NCBI GenBank assembly: GCA_023419055.1
Contig: JAEZYO010000016.1
Span: forward strand, 1-22,052
Source of the DNA: Pseudomonadota bacterium
Lineage (GTDB): Bacteria; Myxococcota; Polyangia; Polyangiales; Polyangiaceae
DNA length: 22,052 nt
Reading direction: 5' to 3'
Every line of letters starts with the position of its first letter. The stretch's first letter is position 1. Position numbers and translations under genes: made by a program. Of the stretch, positions 1-7,985 are shown in pieces. Under the pieces are notes generated by a model. The model was not told where the DNA came from. It ran no database searches and saw only the letters and a program-made list of their open reading frames with translations.

Positions 1-1002
1 GCCGACCACGATCACGCCGGCAATGAGGCCGATGATGATCGCGGACAGGGGAGTCACCACATCGGCACCGGCCGTGACGCCCACGAGGCCGGCGAGGATG
101 CCGTTCAAGGTCATCGAGAGGTCGGGCTTCTTCGTGACGAACGCGTACGCGACGATGGATCCCACGCCGCCCGCAGCCGCGGCCAGGCAGGTGGTGACGA
201 GCACGAGGCTGGTGAGCCCCGGGTCCGCAGAGAGGACGGACCCTCCGTTGAATCCAAACCAACCGAGCCAGAGCAAGAAGACGCCGATCACGGCGGACGG
301 CATGCTGCTGCCCGGCATGGGGTTGACGCGCCCGTCCTTGCCGTACTTGCCGATGCGCGGCCCGAGGAACAGCGCGCCCACCAGCGCCCCCCAGCCACCG
401 ACGGAGTGGACCACGGAGGAGCCGGCGAAGTCGTAGAAGCCCGCCTCCTGCAGCCAGCCGCCGCCCCACTTCCACGAGCCGGCGATGGTGTAGACGAACG
501 CGACGAACAGCGTCGAGAACGCCATGAAGCTCCAGAGCTTGATGCGCTCCGCGACCGCACCCGAGATGATGGTCGCGCACGTGGCGGCGAACATCGCCTG
601 GAAGAGGAAGTCGGTCCAGTACGTGTATCCGTGCGAGGCGGCGTACTCTGCCGTCACCGCGTTGTCGGGAGGGGTGAGGCCGAAACCGGAGAAGCCGAGC
701 CAGCCGTTGAACTCGCCCGGGTACATCAGCCCGAACCCGACCGCGAAATAGGTGAGCAGGCCGATGAGCGGGACGAAGGTGTTCTTGAACAGGATGTTGA
801 CGGTGTTCTTGCTGCGGGAAAGCCCCGACTCCACCGCGGCGAACCCGAGGTGCATGATGAACACGAGCGCCGTGCACACCATCATCCAGACGTTATTGGC
901 CGTGAATTCCCCGGGGGTCACCTTGACCTCGTCGGCGGCAAGCGCGACCGCAGGGGTCAGCAGTACCAGCGAGGCGAGCAAGCTCGCGCTGAGTTTCTTC
1001 AT
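1..1002 (-). CDS. amt: Ammonium transporter, Amt/AmtB family (3' end outside window)
   Basis: This polytopic inner-membrane channel conducts ammonium/ammonia. The start ATG at 1002-1000 follows a GAAAGGAAAT Shine-Dalgarno region. Residues 1-22 form a cleavable signal peptide ending AVALA, as in E. coli AmtB. The visible 334 residues contain the family blocks: FAAVESGLSRSKN (54-66), QAMFAATCATIISGAVAERI (135-154) and the signature DFAGSSVVHSVGGWGALVGA (191-210), where His199 matches the first pore histidine. The second pore histidine would lie just past the window edge. No PII (glnK) gene is visible on the 5' side; one could follow downstream outside the window. A sigma-54-like sequence lies about 110 bases upstream. 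Family assignment is secure. Confidence 0.96.
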   Translation of the reverse strand, partial: MKKLSASLLASLVLLTPAVALAADEVKVTPGEFTANNVWMMVCTALVFIMHLGFAAVESGLSRSKNTVNILFKNTFVPLIGLLTYFAVGFGLMYPGEFNGWLGFSGFGLTPPDNAVTAEYAASHGYTYWTDFLFQAMFAATCATIISGAVAERIKLWSFMAFSTLFVAFVYTIAGSWKWGGGWLQEAGFYDFAGSSVVHSVGGWGALVGALFLGPRIGKYGKDGRVNPMPGSSMPSAVIGVFLLWLGWFGFNGGSVLSADPGLTSLVLVTTCLAAAAGGVGSIVAYAFVTKKPDLSMTLNGILAGLVGVTAGADVVTPLSAIIIGLIAGVIVVG

Positions 1003-1114
1003 CTCGATTTCCTTTCGCACCCGCCGCCACAGCGGCGCGCCGGAAGTGGTTTCGTGACGGATTGAGTACGCGCCGAGGATTTTCGAGATCGTTTCCGGAC
1101 CTGCGCTTCAACGT

Positions 1115-1132
1115 AAACTAAGGGCGTGCCAA
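1115..1132 (-). promoter_or_regulatory. Possible sigma-54 (-24/-12) promoter of the ammonium transporter gene
   Basis: Read on the minus strand the sequence is TTGGCACG-CCCT-TAGTTT. The -24 half is a perfect TTGGCACG. The -12 half is TAGTT instead of TTGCW, so the usual GC dinucleotide is GT. Transcription would start near 1103, leaving a 5' leader of about 100 bases before the start at 1002. Ammonium transporter genes are classically NtrC/sigma-54 controlled, which makes the site plausible despite the weak -12 element. Confidence 0.38.
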
Positions 1133-1262
1133 AAGGAGTCGGTGTGCCTTCGTGGCGCATCGCTGCGGGTGCAGCGTACATTGACGGGCGCTTCCGATGA
1201 TGCTGGTAGCGTTGCTCGACGCTCCGAAACCTGCGAAGCGGTCTCTACCGAACGAGTGATGG

Positions 1263-2678
1263 ATGGAATCGCGCACCTTCGAGAACCAACCAGGTCTTCC
1301 ACCTCCTCCGCCGGGCTCATGGGGCCCAGCTCGCCGACTGGCGCGAAGGGCGCTGGCGCCGGTCGAGCGCTTCCTGAAGATCGAGGCGGCGAGCGGCGTG
1401 CTCCTGCTGCTCGTGGCGATGGTCGCGCTCGTCTGGGCAAATTCGCCCCTTCGTGACTGGTACTCGGCGATCTGGCACACGCCGTTCGGGCTCCGGCTCG
1501 GGCCCTGGGCGTTCGAGCGAGACCTTCATTTCTGGATCAACGACGGCTTGATGACCGTCTTCTTCTTCGTCGTGGGCCTCGAGATCCGGCGCGAGATCCA
1601 TCGGGGAGAGCTGGCGGAGCTCCGGCGCGCGGCGTTACCGCTCGCTGCCGCGCTCGGTGGCATGCTGGCGCCCGCCGGGCTCTACCTGATCTTCAATCAC
1701 GGTCGCGCCTCGTCGGTCGGCTGGGGGGTGCCGATGGCGACGGACATCGCGTTCGCCGTCGGTGTGCTCACGCTGCTCGGAAAGCGCGTCCCGGCTGCTC
1801 TCCGAGTGCTCCTGCTCGCGCTGGCCGTGATCGACGACGTGGGGGCGATCATCGTGATCGCGCTCTTTTATTCCGGCAGCCTCTGGTGGCCGGGCTTTTT
1901 GATCGCGGCCGCCGGGTGGGCGGCGATCGTCCTTTTGCAGAAGTTTGGCGCCCGTTCGCCCTGGGCTTACCTCGTCCCCGCTGTCGTGATCTGGGCGGGC
2001 GCGTACCGCGGCGGCATTCACCCGACGCTCGCGGGGGTGATCGTCGGCCTGATGACTCCGGTGCAGGCCTGGCTCGGTACGGGACACTTCTTGGCGGTGA
2101 CCGAGGGAGAGGTGCAGCGCCTGCGTGAAGGCGACACGGACGACGAGCACGCGCTCCTCCCTCACCTCGACAAGCTGAATAGCGTGCAACGCGAAGCCGT
2201 TTCGCCGGTCGAGCGGCTGCAACATTCACTTCACGGCTTCGTCGCCTACGGGATCATGCCGCTCTTCGCGCTCGCGAACGCAGGGGTGCCGCTCGGAGAA
2301 GCTTCGCTCGACGGCGCTGGGTTGCCTGTGTTTCTCGGAGTGGCGGTCGGCCTGGTGTTGGGTAAGCCGCTCGGTGTGCTGGGCCTCTCGTGGCTCGCAT
2401 CGCGCGTGGGCCTCACGGCGCTTCCTCGCGGTGTCCGTTGGTCGAAGGTGAGCGTGGTGGGGCTGTGCGCCGGTATCGGCTTCACCATGGCGCTGTTCAT
2501 CGCGCAGCTCGCCTTTCCTCCGGGACCAATGCTCGAGACCGCGAAGCTCGGTATCCTCTGCGGCTCGGGCGTCGCCGCGGTCATTGCCTACGCCGTGGGA
2601 CGAGTCATCCTGCGCGAGGAGAAGGAACCCGGCCAGGCGGCGACCTGCGAAGAGGCCGAGAGCTCGACGACCGCTTAG
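1263..2678 (+). CDS. nhaA: Na+/H+ antiporter NhaA
   Basis: This is an electrogenic sodium/proton antiporter of the inner membrane, used for pH and sodium homeostasis. The 471-residue length is slightly above the usual 380-440 because of a Pro-rich cytoplasmic N-terminus and an acidic tail. NhaA hallmarks are visible: [13 protein letters not shown] (100-112), [16 protein letters not shown] (158-173, Asp161 matching E. coli Asp133) and [17 protein letters not shown] (188-204, Asp191/Asp192 matching the ion-binding pair Asp163/Asp164). LGKPLGV near residue 370 carries the conserved helix-X lysine. The ATG at 1263 has no strong Shine-Dalgarno sequence, so a slightly downstream start is possible. 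The gene diverges from the ammonium transporter across a 260-bp intergenic region. Confidence 0.96.
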   Translation: MESRTFENQPGLPPPPPGSWGPARRLARRALAPVERFLKIEAASGVLLLLVAMVALVWANSPLRDWYSAIWHTPFGLRLGPWAFERDLHFWINDGLMTVFFFVVGLEIRREIHRGELAELRRAALPLAAALGGMLAPAGLYLIFNHGRASSVGWGVPMATDIAFAVGVLTLLGKRVPAALRVLLLALAVIDDVGAIIVIALFYSGSLWWPGFLIAAAGWAAIVLLQKFGARSPWAYLVPAVVIWAGAYRGGIHPTLAGVIVGLMTPVQAWLGTGHFLAVTEGEVQRLREGDTDDEHALLPHLDKLNSVQREAVSPVERLQHSLHGFVAYGIMPLFALANAGVPLGEASLDGAGLPVFLGVAVGLVLGKPLGVLGLSWLASRVGLTALPRGVRWSKVSVVGLCAGIGFTMALFIAQLAFPPGPMLETAKLGILCGSGVAAVIAYAVGRVILREEKEPGQAATCEEAESSTTA

Positions 2679-2935
2679 CGCTGCTCCAAGGCCGGACCGG
2701 CTTTTCGGGAGCGCGGCTTCGGATCGTCGATGACGGGCGGCGGCTCCCCGGGCTCCGGTGTTCTCGGAGGTTCGCGTACCGGCGGGAGCTCTTCTGGCGG
2801 GTCCCGTCGCACCGGTTCCGGGGGCGAGGGGTCGCGTTCGGGAGGCGGTGGAACGGGGCTCTTCTGTGGAGCGGGCTTGGGATCGGGTTCTTGAACGGGT
2901 GCCTTCGGGTGCTGACTCGTCGTAGGCGTGTTCAT
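2675..2935 (-). CDS. Small proline-rich hypothetical protein
   Basis: The ORF encodes 86 residues, roughly a third of them proline, with repeated PPE/PPV/EPP motifs, an ending [16 protein letters not shown] and no hydrophobic segment. Similar short Pro-rich proteins are annotated as hypothetical in many proteobacteria. It overlaps the nhaA stop codon by four bases tail to tail, and no convincing Shine-Dalgarno sequence precedes the ATG at 2935. The region between nhaA and the next gene would otherwise be empty, and the composition is highly ordered rather than random, which supports a real gene. Chance codon structure in GC-rich DNA could also give Pro/Arg-rich ORFs. Function is unknown; it would be an unstructured cytoplasmic protein. 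Confidence 0.45.
   Translation of the reverse strand: MNTPTTSQHPKAPVQEPDPKPAPQKSPVPPPPERDPSPPEPVRRDPPEELPPVREPPRTPEPGEPPPVIDDPKPRSRKAGPALEQR
2688..2705 (+). terminator. Short intrinsic terminator candidate after nhaA
   Basis: Ten bases past the nhaA stop, AAG-GCCG-GAC-CGGC-TTTT can fold into a stem of four GC pairs extended by one G-T and two A-T pairs. A three-base loop and a four-T run complete the pattern. The stem is short, so strength is uncertain. It lies inside the 3' end of the opposing proline-rich ORF. Confidence 0.4.
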
Positions 2936-3119
2936 CGGCGCTCTAACCTTGCAGGCCGAGTGCCAGAAATACGCCCGGCCCGACGGTGCTCGGGTCCAAA
3001 CTGCCGCGGCGCACTTCCGTCACACTCGGCGCATCGCGTGTCCCTGCACCACGGCGTTCAGCGATCCCGGCTGGCGGTGTATGTTCCTCCGGGTGCTCCA
3101 TCGACGGGAGGTGCGTGTC

Positions 3120-4280
3120 ATGAAGGGTAGAGCGTGGATGTTGGTGGGTGTGTGTCTGTCGAGCCTTGCTGTCCCGGAAGCGGCCGAGGCCTGCGGCGGA
3201 GGAGGGATCGTGAGCTCGAAGGCGCCCGGCCTCGTGGGCTCGAATGCACAACGGGTCTTGATCTCGGTGCGTGACGACGGGGTAGGGGGCGCGCCGGACG
3301 GGACGGAGGTGATCACGCAGATCGTCGTCCCGGAGACGACGGCTGACTATGGAGCGCTGTTGCCCATGCCCTCCGAACCGATCCTCGACCCGGAGCCGGT
3401 TTCGATGGAGGAGCTCGAGGCGCTCGACACGCAAACCGCGCCGCAGATCGTGACGGTGGAGGGGGACGACGGCGGGGGATCCGGCTGCGGTTGCATGGGC
3501 ACGGGCTCAGTGGCCAAGGATGGGGAAGCGCCGAAGAGGGTTCGAACGAGCGAGCCGGTCGACATCGGGCCAGTGACCGCGGTCGTGCTGAGCGGGACGA
3601 GCGAGGCCGTCAACACCTGGCTCGGTGAAAACGGCTTCTTCATTTCCGAGGCAGATGAGGAGACGATCAACGAGTACTCGGGCTACTACTTCGTCGCGAT
3701 CCGCCGCAATGAACGCGCCGCTCCCGGCGGGCCCACGAGCATCGGCATTCATTTCTCGATGCCAGGCGATCACCGCGAGCTCCCGCTCCGTTTCGCGAGC
3801 CTCGGCGCCGCGCCGACGGTCGCCTTTACCCTGTTCCTCGCCACTCCGGACTCGGCCGGGCCGTCACAGCCGTTCGCGGCGCTGACGCTCGACGATCTCG
3901 ACGGCGAGCTCTTGCGAACCGCGGGCTACAGAGCCGCCCTCGAAAGTGCCGTGCGCGCCCGCAGCCATCGGGCGTTCGTGCTCGAGTCACGCACCTCGGG
4001 CGCGAACCTGTCGCTCTCGGGACAGGTCCGCGCTCTCATGGGAGGAACCGTCACCCGCATGAGCACCATCGTGCCGGCTACGGCGCTCACCGAGGATGCT
4101 CATTTCTACGCGCCGTACGAAGGTGAAGTCCCGAACGAACGGTTCGCGGCAGCTCCCCGAGACATCGGAGCTCGCGAAGCGAGCGTCGGATCGCTGGGAG
4201 GACTCGTGTTGCTCGGGATGTTGAGGCGGCGCGGGCCCCACCGGCTCAGCCGTCGCGGGGCGGTCCGAACCAGGTGGTGA
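3120..4280 (+). CDS. Secreted DUF2330-type protein
   Basis: The 386-residue product starts at the ATG at 3120, which follows a strong GGGAGGTG ribosome site; an upstream in-frame extension to 2928 lacks these signals. Residues 1-22 form a signal peptide (GVCLSSLAVPEAAEA). The mature protein begins with a CGGGG motif, the position where DUF2330 proteins carry ACGGFFC. Matching DUF2330 are the following VLISVRDDG block, the ITQIVVPETTADYGALLPMP block typical of the family, an internal Cys-x-Cys (GCGCMG) loop, and a VNTWLGENGFFI segment. The C-terminus has a short hydrophobic stretch (GSLGGLVLLGML) followed by an Arg-rich tail. This resembles a truncated MYXO-CTERM/PEP-CTERM sorting tail but lacks a Cys. 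Molecular function is unknown. The 3' end overlaps the opposing monooxygenase gene by 35 bp. Confidence 0.78.
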   Translation: MKGRAWMLVGVCLSSLAVPEAAEACGGGGIVSSKAPGLVGSNAQRVLISVRDDGVGGAPDGTEVITQIVVPETTADYGALLPMPSEPILDPEPVSMEELEALDTQTAPQIVTVEGDDGGGSGCGCMGTGSVAKDGEAPKRVRTSEPVDIGPVTAVVLSGTSEAVNTWLGENGFFISEADEETINEYSGYYFVAIRRNERAAPGGPTSIGIHFSMPGDHRELPLRFASLGAAPTVAFTLFLATPDSAGPSQPFAALTLDDLDGELLRTAGYRAALESAVRARSHRAFVLESRTSGANLSLSGQVRALMGGTVTRMSTIVPATALTEDAHFYAPYEGEVPNERFAAAPRDIGAREASVGSLGGLVLLGMLRRRGPHRLSRRGAVRTRW

Positions 4281-5748
4281 GCGCGTCGACGAGGCCCTGG
4301 TCCGTGCCCTCGGAGACCCACGCGACGTGCCCGTCGGGCCGAATCAGTACGGCGCTGGGAGCCGCCACGGCGCCGAGCACGGGGAGCTCCCACGCGCCCG
4401 TGTAGCGAGCGTCGACGCGCCGGACTCGGTCCGCCCAGCGAGCGATGTCGAGCGCGCCCGGCTCAGCGAGGTTGAGCAGGACCGCTCGCGCCTCATGGAG
4501 CAGGGTGTAAACCCGTCGTGCCCCCTCGGCGGTGACCAGGTCGAGATCGGGCACGCGACGCCCGAGCAGCGGATGTCCCGCGCCGAGATCGTAGCTCACG
4601 TCGAGCCCGGACATCATCGCGCCGTACTGCTTGCGCGGCTCCTGCATCGAGAGCAGCCCGGTCACCCTCTGGTGCAAGATCTTGGTGCGTTCATCGCCGC
4701 GCATGAGCGCCGTCTGGGCGAGCGTGTTCTCGAGCACGCGCCGAGCGACGGGGTGCCGCTCGGCCTGGTACGTGTCGAGCAGGCTGTCCGGCGAGCTTCC
4801 GCGGACGACCTGGGCCAGCTTCCATCCCAGATTCACGGCGTCCTGGACACCGATGTTCAGTCCCTGTCCGCCGGTGGGGGAGTGCACGTGCGCCGCGTCG
4901 CCGGCGAGGAGCACGCGCCTCTCTCGGTACGACGCTGCCTGCCGGGCCATATCGCTGAACCTCGAGAGCCAGGTGACGTCATGAATCCCGAAGTCGGTGC
5001 CGTACACGGCGACCAGCGTTTCGCGGAGCTCGTCCAACGTCGGCGTTGCGCGTTCCACGATTTGCGGTTCGACCAGCACGAGCCCCACACGCTTGCCTTC
5101 CTCGAGCTTGCCGAGAGCATTGATGCCCCTGTCCCCCGCGCGCACGCCCCACGGCGGCTCTTGGCGCATCGAGGCCTCGGCGATCAAGTAGCTGACCGAG
5201 GGATCCCACCCGGGAAAGTCGATGCCGGCCTTCTTGCGGATCAGGCTGCGACCTCCGTCACAGCCCACGAGGTACTTCGCCCCGAGTGATCGGACGCCGG
5301 ACGGCGCAGGCGAGTCCTTCGCGGGCGAGAGCTCGACGCCGACACCGCCGCCGTCTTGCGTGAAGTCCGTCACTTCGAGGCCGCGATAGTGGACGACGCC
5401 GAGCTCTTCGACCCACGCGGCGAGGAGGCGCTCGAACTGGCTCTGCGCGAGCGCGAGCCCATAGGGGTGGCGACTCGGAAAGTCGCTGATATCGAGCGGG
5501 ATCATCGCGAAGCCCGTGACCTGCATCGCCCTTCCTTGCGACAGAAAGCGCTCGGCGACTCCGCGCTGATCGAGCACCTCGATCGTGCGTGAGTGGAGGC
5601 CGCGCGCGCGCGGAGCGGGAAGCTCCTGGTTCATGCGTCGCTCGACGATGGCGACATCGACGCGAGCGAGGGCGAGCTCGGCCGCCAACATGAGCCCCGT
5701 CGGTCCTCCTCCTGCGATCACCACGTCGTGCTGAGTCATGGTTGTCAT
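4246..5748 (-). CDS. FAD-dependent aromatic monooxygenase, rifampicin monooxygenase-like
   Basis: This is a group A flavoprotein hydroxylase, which uses NAD(P)H and O2 to hydroxylate aromatic substrates. The 500 residues carry GGGPTG near the N-terminus (13-18, FAD ADP-binding), the DG motif LVGCDGGRS (160-168) and the GD motif LLAGDAAHVHSPTGGQGLN (280-298). A C-terminal thioredoxin-like domain ends PSAVLIRPDGHVAWV. GLHSRTIEVLDQRG and HPYGLALAQSQFERLL follow the layout of Rox/RIFMO enzymes and polyketide hydroxylases. The open frame extends upstream to 5958, but that part is Arg/Pro-rich and not conserved, so MTTMTQHDVVIAGG at 5748 is chosen. The substrate cannot be read from sequence; antibiotic inactivation or secondary-metabolite tailoring are both possible. 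The gene stands alone, with no biosynthetic genes nearby. Confidence 0.9.
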   Translation of the reverse strand: MTTMTQHDVVIAGGGPTGLMLAAELALARVDVAIVERRMNQELPAPRARGLHSRTIEVLDQRGVAERFLSQGRAMQVTGFAMIPLDISDFPSRHPYGLALAQSQFERLLAAWVEELGVVHYRGLEVTDFTQDGGGVGVELSPAKDSPAPSGVRSLGAKYLVGCDGGRSLIRKKAGIDFPGWDPSVSYLIAEASMRQEPPWGVRAGDRGINALGKLEEGKRVGLVLVEPQIVERATPTLDELRETLVAVYGTDFGIHDVTWLSRFSDMARQAASYRERRVLLAGDAAHVHSPTGGQGLNIGVQDAVNLGWKLAQVVRGSSPDSLLDTYQAERHPVARRVLENTLAQTALMRGDERTKILHQRVTGLLSMQEPRKQYGAMMSGLDVSYDLGAGHPLLGRRVPDLDLVTAEGARRVYTLLHEARAVLLNLAEPGALDIARWADRVRRVDARYTGAWELPVLGAVAAPSAVLIRPDGHVAWVSEGTDQGLVDALTTWFGPPRDG

Positions 5749-5940
5749 GGCCGAGCACTCTGCGGCAAAGGGAGGGGATTGCCGCAAGACCCAGGGTCTG
5801 GCATATAACGGAAGTGGAGAGGCGCCGGGGTTGCTCTTCCGTCTCATTCCGAGCCTGCTGACTCGCCAGGGGCGGGCACGCAGTCGCTTGAAATCAATCA
5901 CAAAACGCGCGGAGGGCGCGCTCGCTCGAGGCGGCACACC

Positions 5941-5963
5941 CTCCGTGCGGGAACGCACCGGAG
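5941..5963 (-). terminator. Hairpin after the surface lipoprotein gene
   Basis: CTCCG-TGCG-GGAA-CGCA-C-CGGAG forms a nine-pair stem with one bulged base and a GGAA tetraloop, starting 17 bases beyond the stop codon at 5980. No U-tract follows on the minus strand, so it may be a Rho-assisted or transcript-end hairpin rather than a full intrinsic terminator. The rest of the 231-bp gap before the monooxygenase shows only an AT-rich patch near 5796-5802 that could serve as a -10 element. Confidence 0.35.
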
Positions 5964-5979
5964 CCCGGCTAACGCTCGC

Positions 5980-7698
5980 TCAGTCGCACTCGGGCAGAGT
6001 CACGGAGCAGGCAGCCCAACCGAGGTTCAAGCGCGCTGCTTCGACCGACTGCACCAAGCCGACGCTGAGCGCCGCGATCATGTTCTGATTCGGCACCTCC
6101 TCGCTGTCGCCGTTCGTGCACGTCTCCGAGCTCTGGTAGTTGACCTTCACGGACACGATCTGAGAGGTCAGGCCGAACACTGGCTCCAGGGTGTCCACGA
6201 GTGAGCCGCCGACATCACCCACGATGTCGTCGACCAGGAGCTCGAAGAGGTCATTGCCCGCGTCCTCGACGATGAGCTCGTACACCGGCTGGAGCAGAGC
6301 GCTCAACGAGCCGTCCACCGTGCGCAAGGCGTCGATCGCGAGGATCAGCGCCGACGCGAGCCCTTGCCCGACCAGGCCGCTGCTGTCGTTCGTGGGTGCC
6401 GGCAGGTTGCCGGTCACCGCCTGCTCGAGCGAGAACGTCCACGTCACGTCGACTGCACCACCCACCACCGCGCCCTGCCAGCGGAGGGTGATCATCACGG
6501 CGTCGAGCGAGCCTTCGAGCGAGCCCAGGGCAGCGGTGGTCGCGTCTCGAAGGATTTCCCCAAGCGGCTCGGTGAGGAGCGTGTAGGTGTTGGCGTCGAT
6601 GATCTCGGTGTTCGGCGGCTGATGGTTGAGGCCGCCTTGCACCAGCTGGTCGAGGTGCACCGCGATGGTGCCATTCGAGAGATCGAGCGTGACCGCCTCG
6701 TTTTCGGAGGTCAGAGTCTGCGTCAGGATGTCCTGGAACACCTCGCCCTGCAGGTTCGAATCGACCGTGATCGTCGGCGCCGGGAGCCCGGGGATCGAGC
6801 CGATGAGCTGCAGGATCCCGCCGCTCAAAGCCTGGGTGACGAGCTGTTCGATCTGCGTGTCGAGCGCACCGACGGCGCCGTAGAGGTCGTCCGCCGCGTT
6901 GCCGACGAGCGGCGAGCCGAGCACGAGATCGACGTCGCCCACGCGATAACGATTCGAGAGCTGACCGTCGACGAACGAGGTCTCGGCGGCGAAGGCGCCG
7001 AGCTCGAGGTGCAGCGTGTCCAGGAGCCCGCTCGGAACTACCGGACCACCGGCGGCAACGAGATCGATCACGAACGGCTCGGAGGGATCCAGGCCGGGCT
7101 CGAACGAGAGGTTCTCCCCGAGCGTGCCCGAGCGGCCGTTGCAGTCGACGGGAGAAGTCGCCTCCGTGCGCGAAGTGAGGAGCAGGATGTCCCCCAGATC
7201 CACGACGGTCCCGAGCAAGGCCAGGTTCGCGTCGGCGGGGACGGAGCCGCTGTTCGCTCCTTCGTTGCCCGGGAACCACGCCGAGCTCTGGCCCAGAAAG
7301 ACCGCCGGGTCATTGAGGAGCGAGAGGAAAACCGGCGCCGCGTCGGCTCGAGATTCGCCGTCGTCGCCCGCGCCTCCGCTGCCGGCCGAGCCCGCGCTCC
7401 CGCCGCTACCAGCGCTCCCGCCGCTGCCAGCCGTGCCGCCGTTCCCGCCAGCGGTGCCGCCGCTGCCGTCGTCACCCGCGCAGCCCGCTGCGCCTGGTTC
7501 GTCGCCGCTGCCGCCGCTGTGCGAGCCCCCGCTATGCGTGCCGCCGTAGTGGCCGCCCGTCGCGTCGCCCGTGCCGTGCCTGCTGCATTCGCTGCAATCC
7601 GGTTCTGTCTCGATGCCTTCCGCGCAGCCAACGCCGACGAGCGCCGAGACGATCGCGACGAAGCCGAGAGTAACGTTGAGTCCGAGATGGTGACGCAC
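5980..7698 (-). CDS. Gly/Ser-tethered surface lipoprotein, choice-of-anchor G-like
   Basis: The start is a GTG at 7698 preceded by an AGGGAAAT ribosome site; the in-frame extension up to 7989 has no such signal. The 572-residue product has a lipoprotein-type signal (GFVAIVSALVGVGC, modified Cys25; Gly instead of Leu at -3 makes the lipobox weak). A Cys-rich stretch and a tether of GGTAG/GGSAG repeats (about 44-114) follow, then an acidic, Leu/Gly-rich beta-type domain of about 450 residues. Segments LHLELGAFAAETSFVDG, YRVGDVDLVLGSPLVG and VTLDLSNGTIAVHLDQL resemble choice-of-anchor G proteins, described mainly as wall-anchored proteins in Actinobacteria. The family call is tentative and function unknown; it probably lies on the outer membrane surface. 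The last residues contain paired cysteines (AACSVTLPECD). Confidence 0.72.
   Translation of the reverse strand: MRHHLGLNVTLGFVAIVSALVGVGCAEGIETEPDCSECSRHGTGDATGGHYGGTHSGGSHSGGSGDEPGAAGCAGDDGSGGTAGGNGGTAGSGGSAGSGGSAGSAGSGGAGDDGESRADAAPVFLSLLNDPAVFLGQSSAWFPGNEGANSGSVPADANLALLGTVVDLGDILLLTSRTEATSPVDCNGRSGTLGENLSFEPGLDPSEPFVIDLVAAGGPVVPSGLLDTLHLELGAFAAETSFVDGQLSNRYRVGDVDLVLGSPLVGNAADDLYGAVGALDTQIEQLVTQALSGGILQLIGSIPGLPAPTITVDSNLQGEVFQDILTQTLTSENEAVTLDLSNGTIAVHLDQLVQGGLNHQPPNTEIIDANTYTLLTEPLGEILRDATTAALGSLEGSLDAVMITLRWQGAVVGGAVDVTWTFSLEQAVTGNLPAPTNDSSGLVGQGLASALILAIDALRTVDGSLSALLQPVYELIVEDAGNDLFELLVDDIVGDVGGSLVDTLEPVFGLTSQIVSVKVNYQSSETCTNGDSEEVPNQNMIAALSVGLVQSVEAARLNLGWAACSVTLPECD
7357..7569 (-). 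repeat. Low-complexity Gly/Ser tether coding repeat
   Basis: This in-gene repeat encodes roughly 70 residues of GGTHSGG, GGTAGGN and GSGGSAG units between the lipidated N-terminus and the folded domain of the surface lipoprotein. Such spacers hold a domain away from the membrane and vary in length by slippage. A closely similar tether (GGTAGAGG/GSGGSGG) appears in the broken gene at 14522-14600. Confidence 0.75.
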
Positions 7699-7875
7699 GA
7701 AGATTTCCCTGTGAGTAGTGGTGGTTGATGGTTGTCGGTCCACCGCTGACGAATCAGCGGCCGCGAGCACCACTGCAGCTCGTGTGCCGCTCCACCAGCG
7801 CCACTCATCGGGAGTGCGCGCGACGAAGATCACGGCATCGGCGCCGTTTGCGGCTCGCGCGCCGCGCAGCGGCTC

Positions 7876-7908
7876 GCACCGGCGGGTGCAAGGCGTTGCC
7901 CTCGCCTT
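7876..7908 (-). terminator. Double hairpin downstream of the HNH gene
   Basis: Two adjacent perfect stems lie about 80-110 bases beyond the HNH stop: GCACC-GGCG-GGTGC (7876-7889) and AAGGCG-TTGCCCT-CGCCTT (7890-7908). There is no strong U-run on the minus strand. They sit in the 287-bp gap that also holds the lipoprotein promoter, so they may terminate the ATPase-HNH operon or act in the lipoprotein leader. Nothing else is recognisable in this gap. Confidence 0.33.
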
Positions 7909-7985
7909 AAAATGCCGACTCCTCAGCACAATGTGTGTGCGATGTCGGCTCCGACCTGCGCTCTGAAAAGTGCGCCGGTTTACGC

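Noticed and set aside
1181..1209. TTGACG followed 17 bases later by TGGTAG as an nhaA promoter
   Set aside because: The -10 match is too weak to support a call, although the position is suitable.
4327..5289. 320-residue open frame on the plus strand
   Set aside because: It lies antisense to the flavoprotein monooxygenase, whose three flavin motifs are unambiguous.
6364..7728. 454-residue open frame on the plus strand
   Set aside because: It is antisense to the surface lipoprotein and made of Arg/Glu/Ala-rich shadow sequence; the minus frame has the signal peptide and ribosome site.
7925..7939. GCACA-ATGTG-TGTGC hairpin just after the HNH stop as a terminator
   Set aside because: The five-pair stem has no T-run on the relevant strand, and the double hairpin at 7876-7908 is a better candidate.
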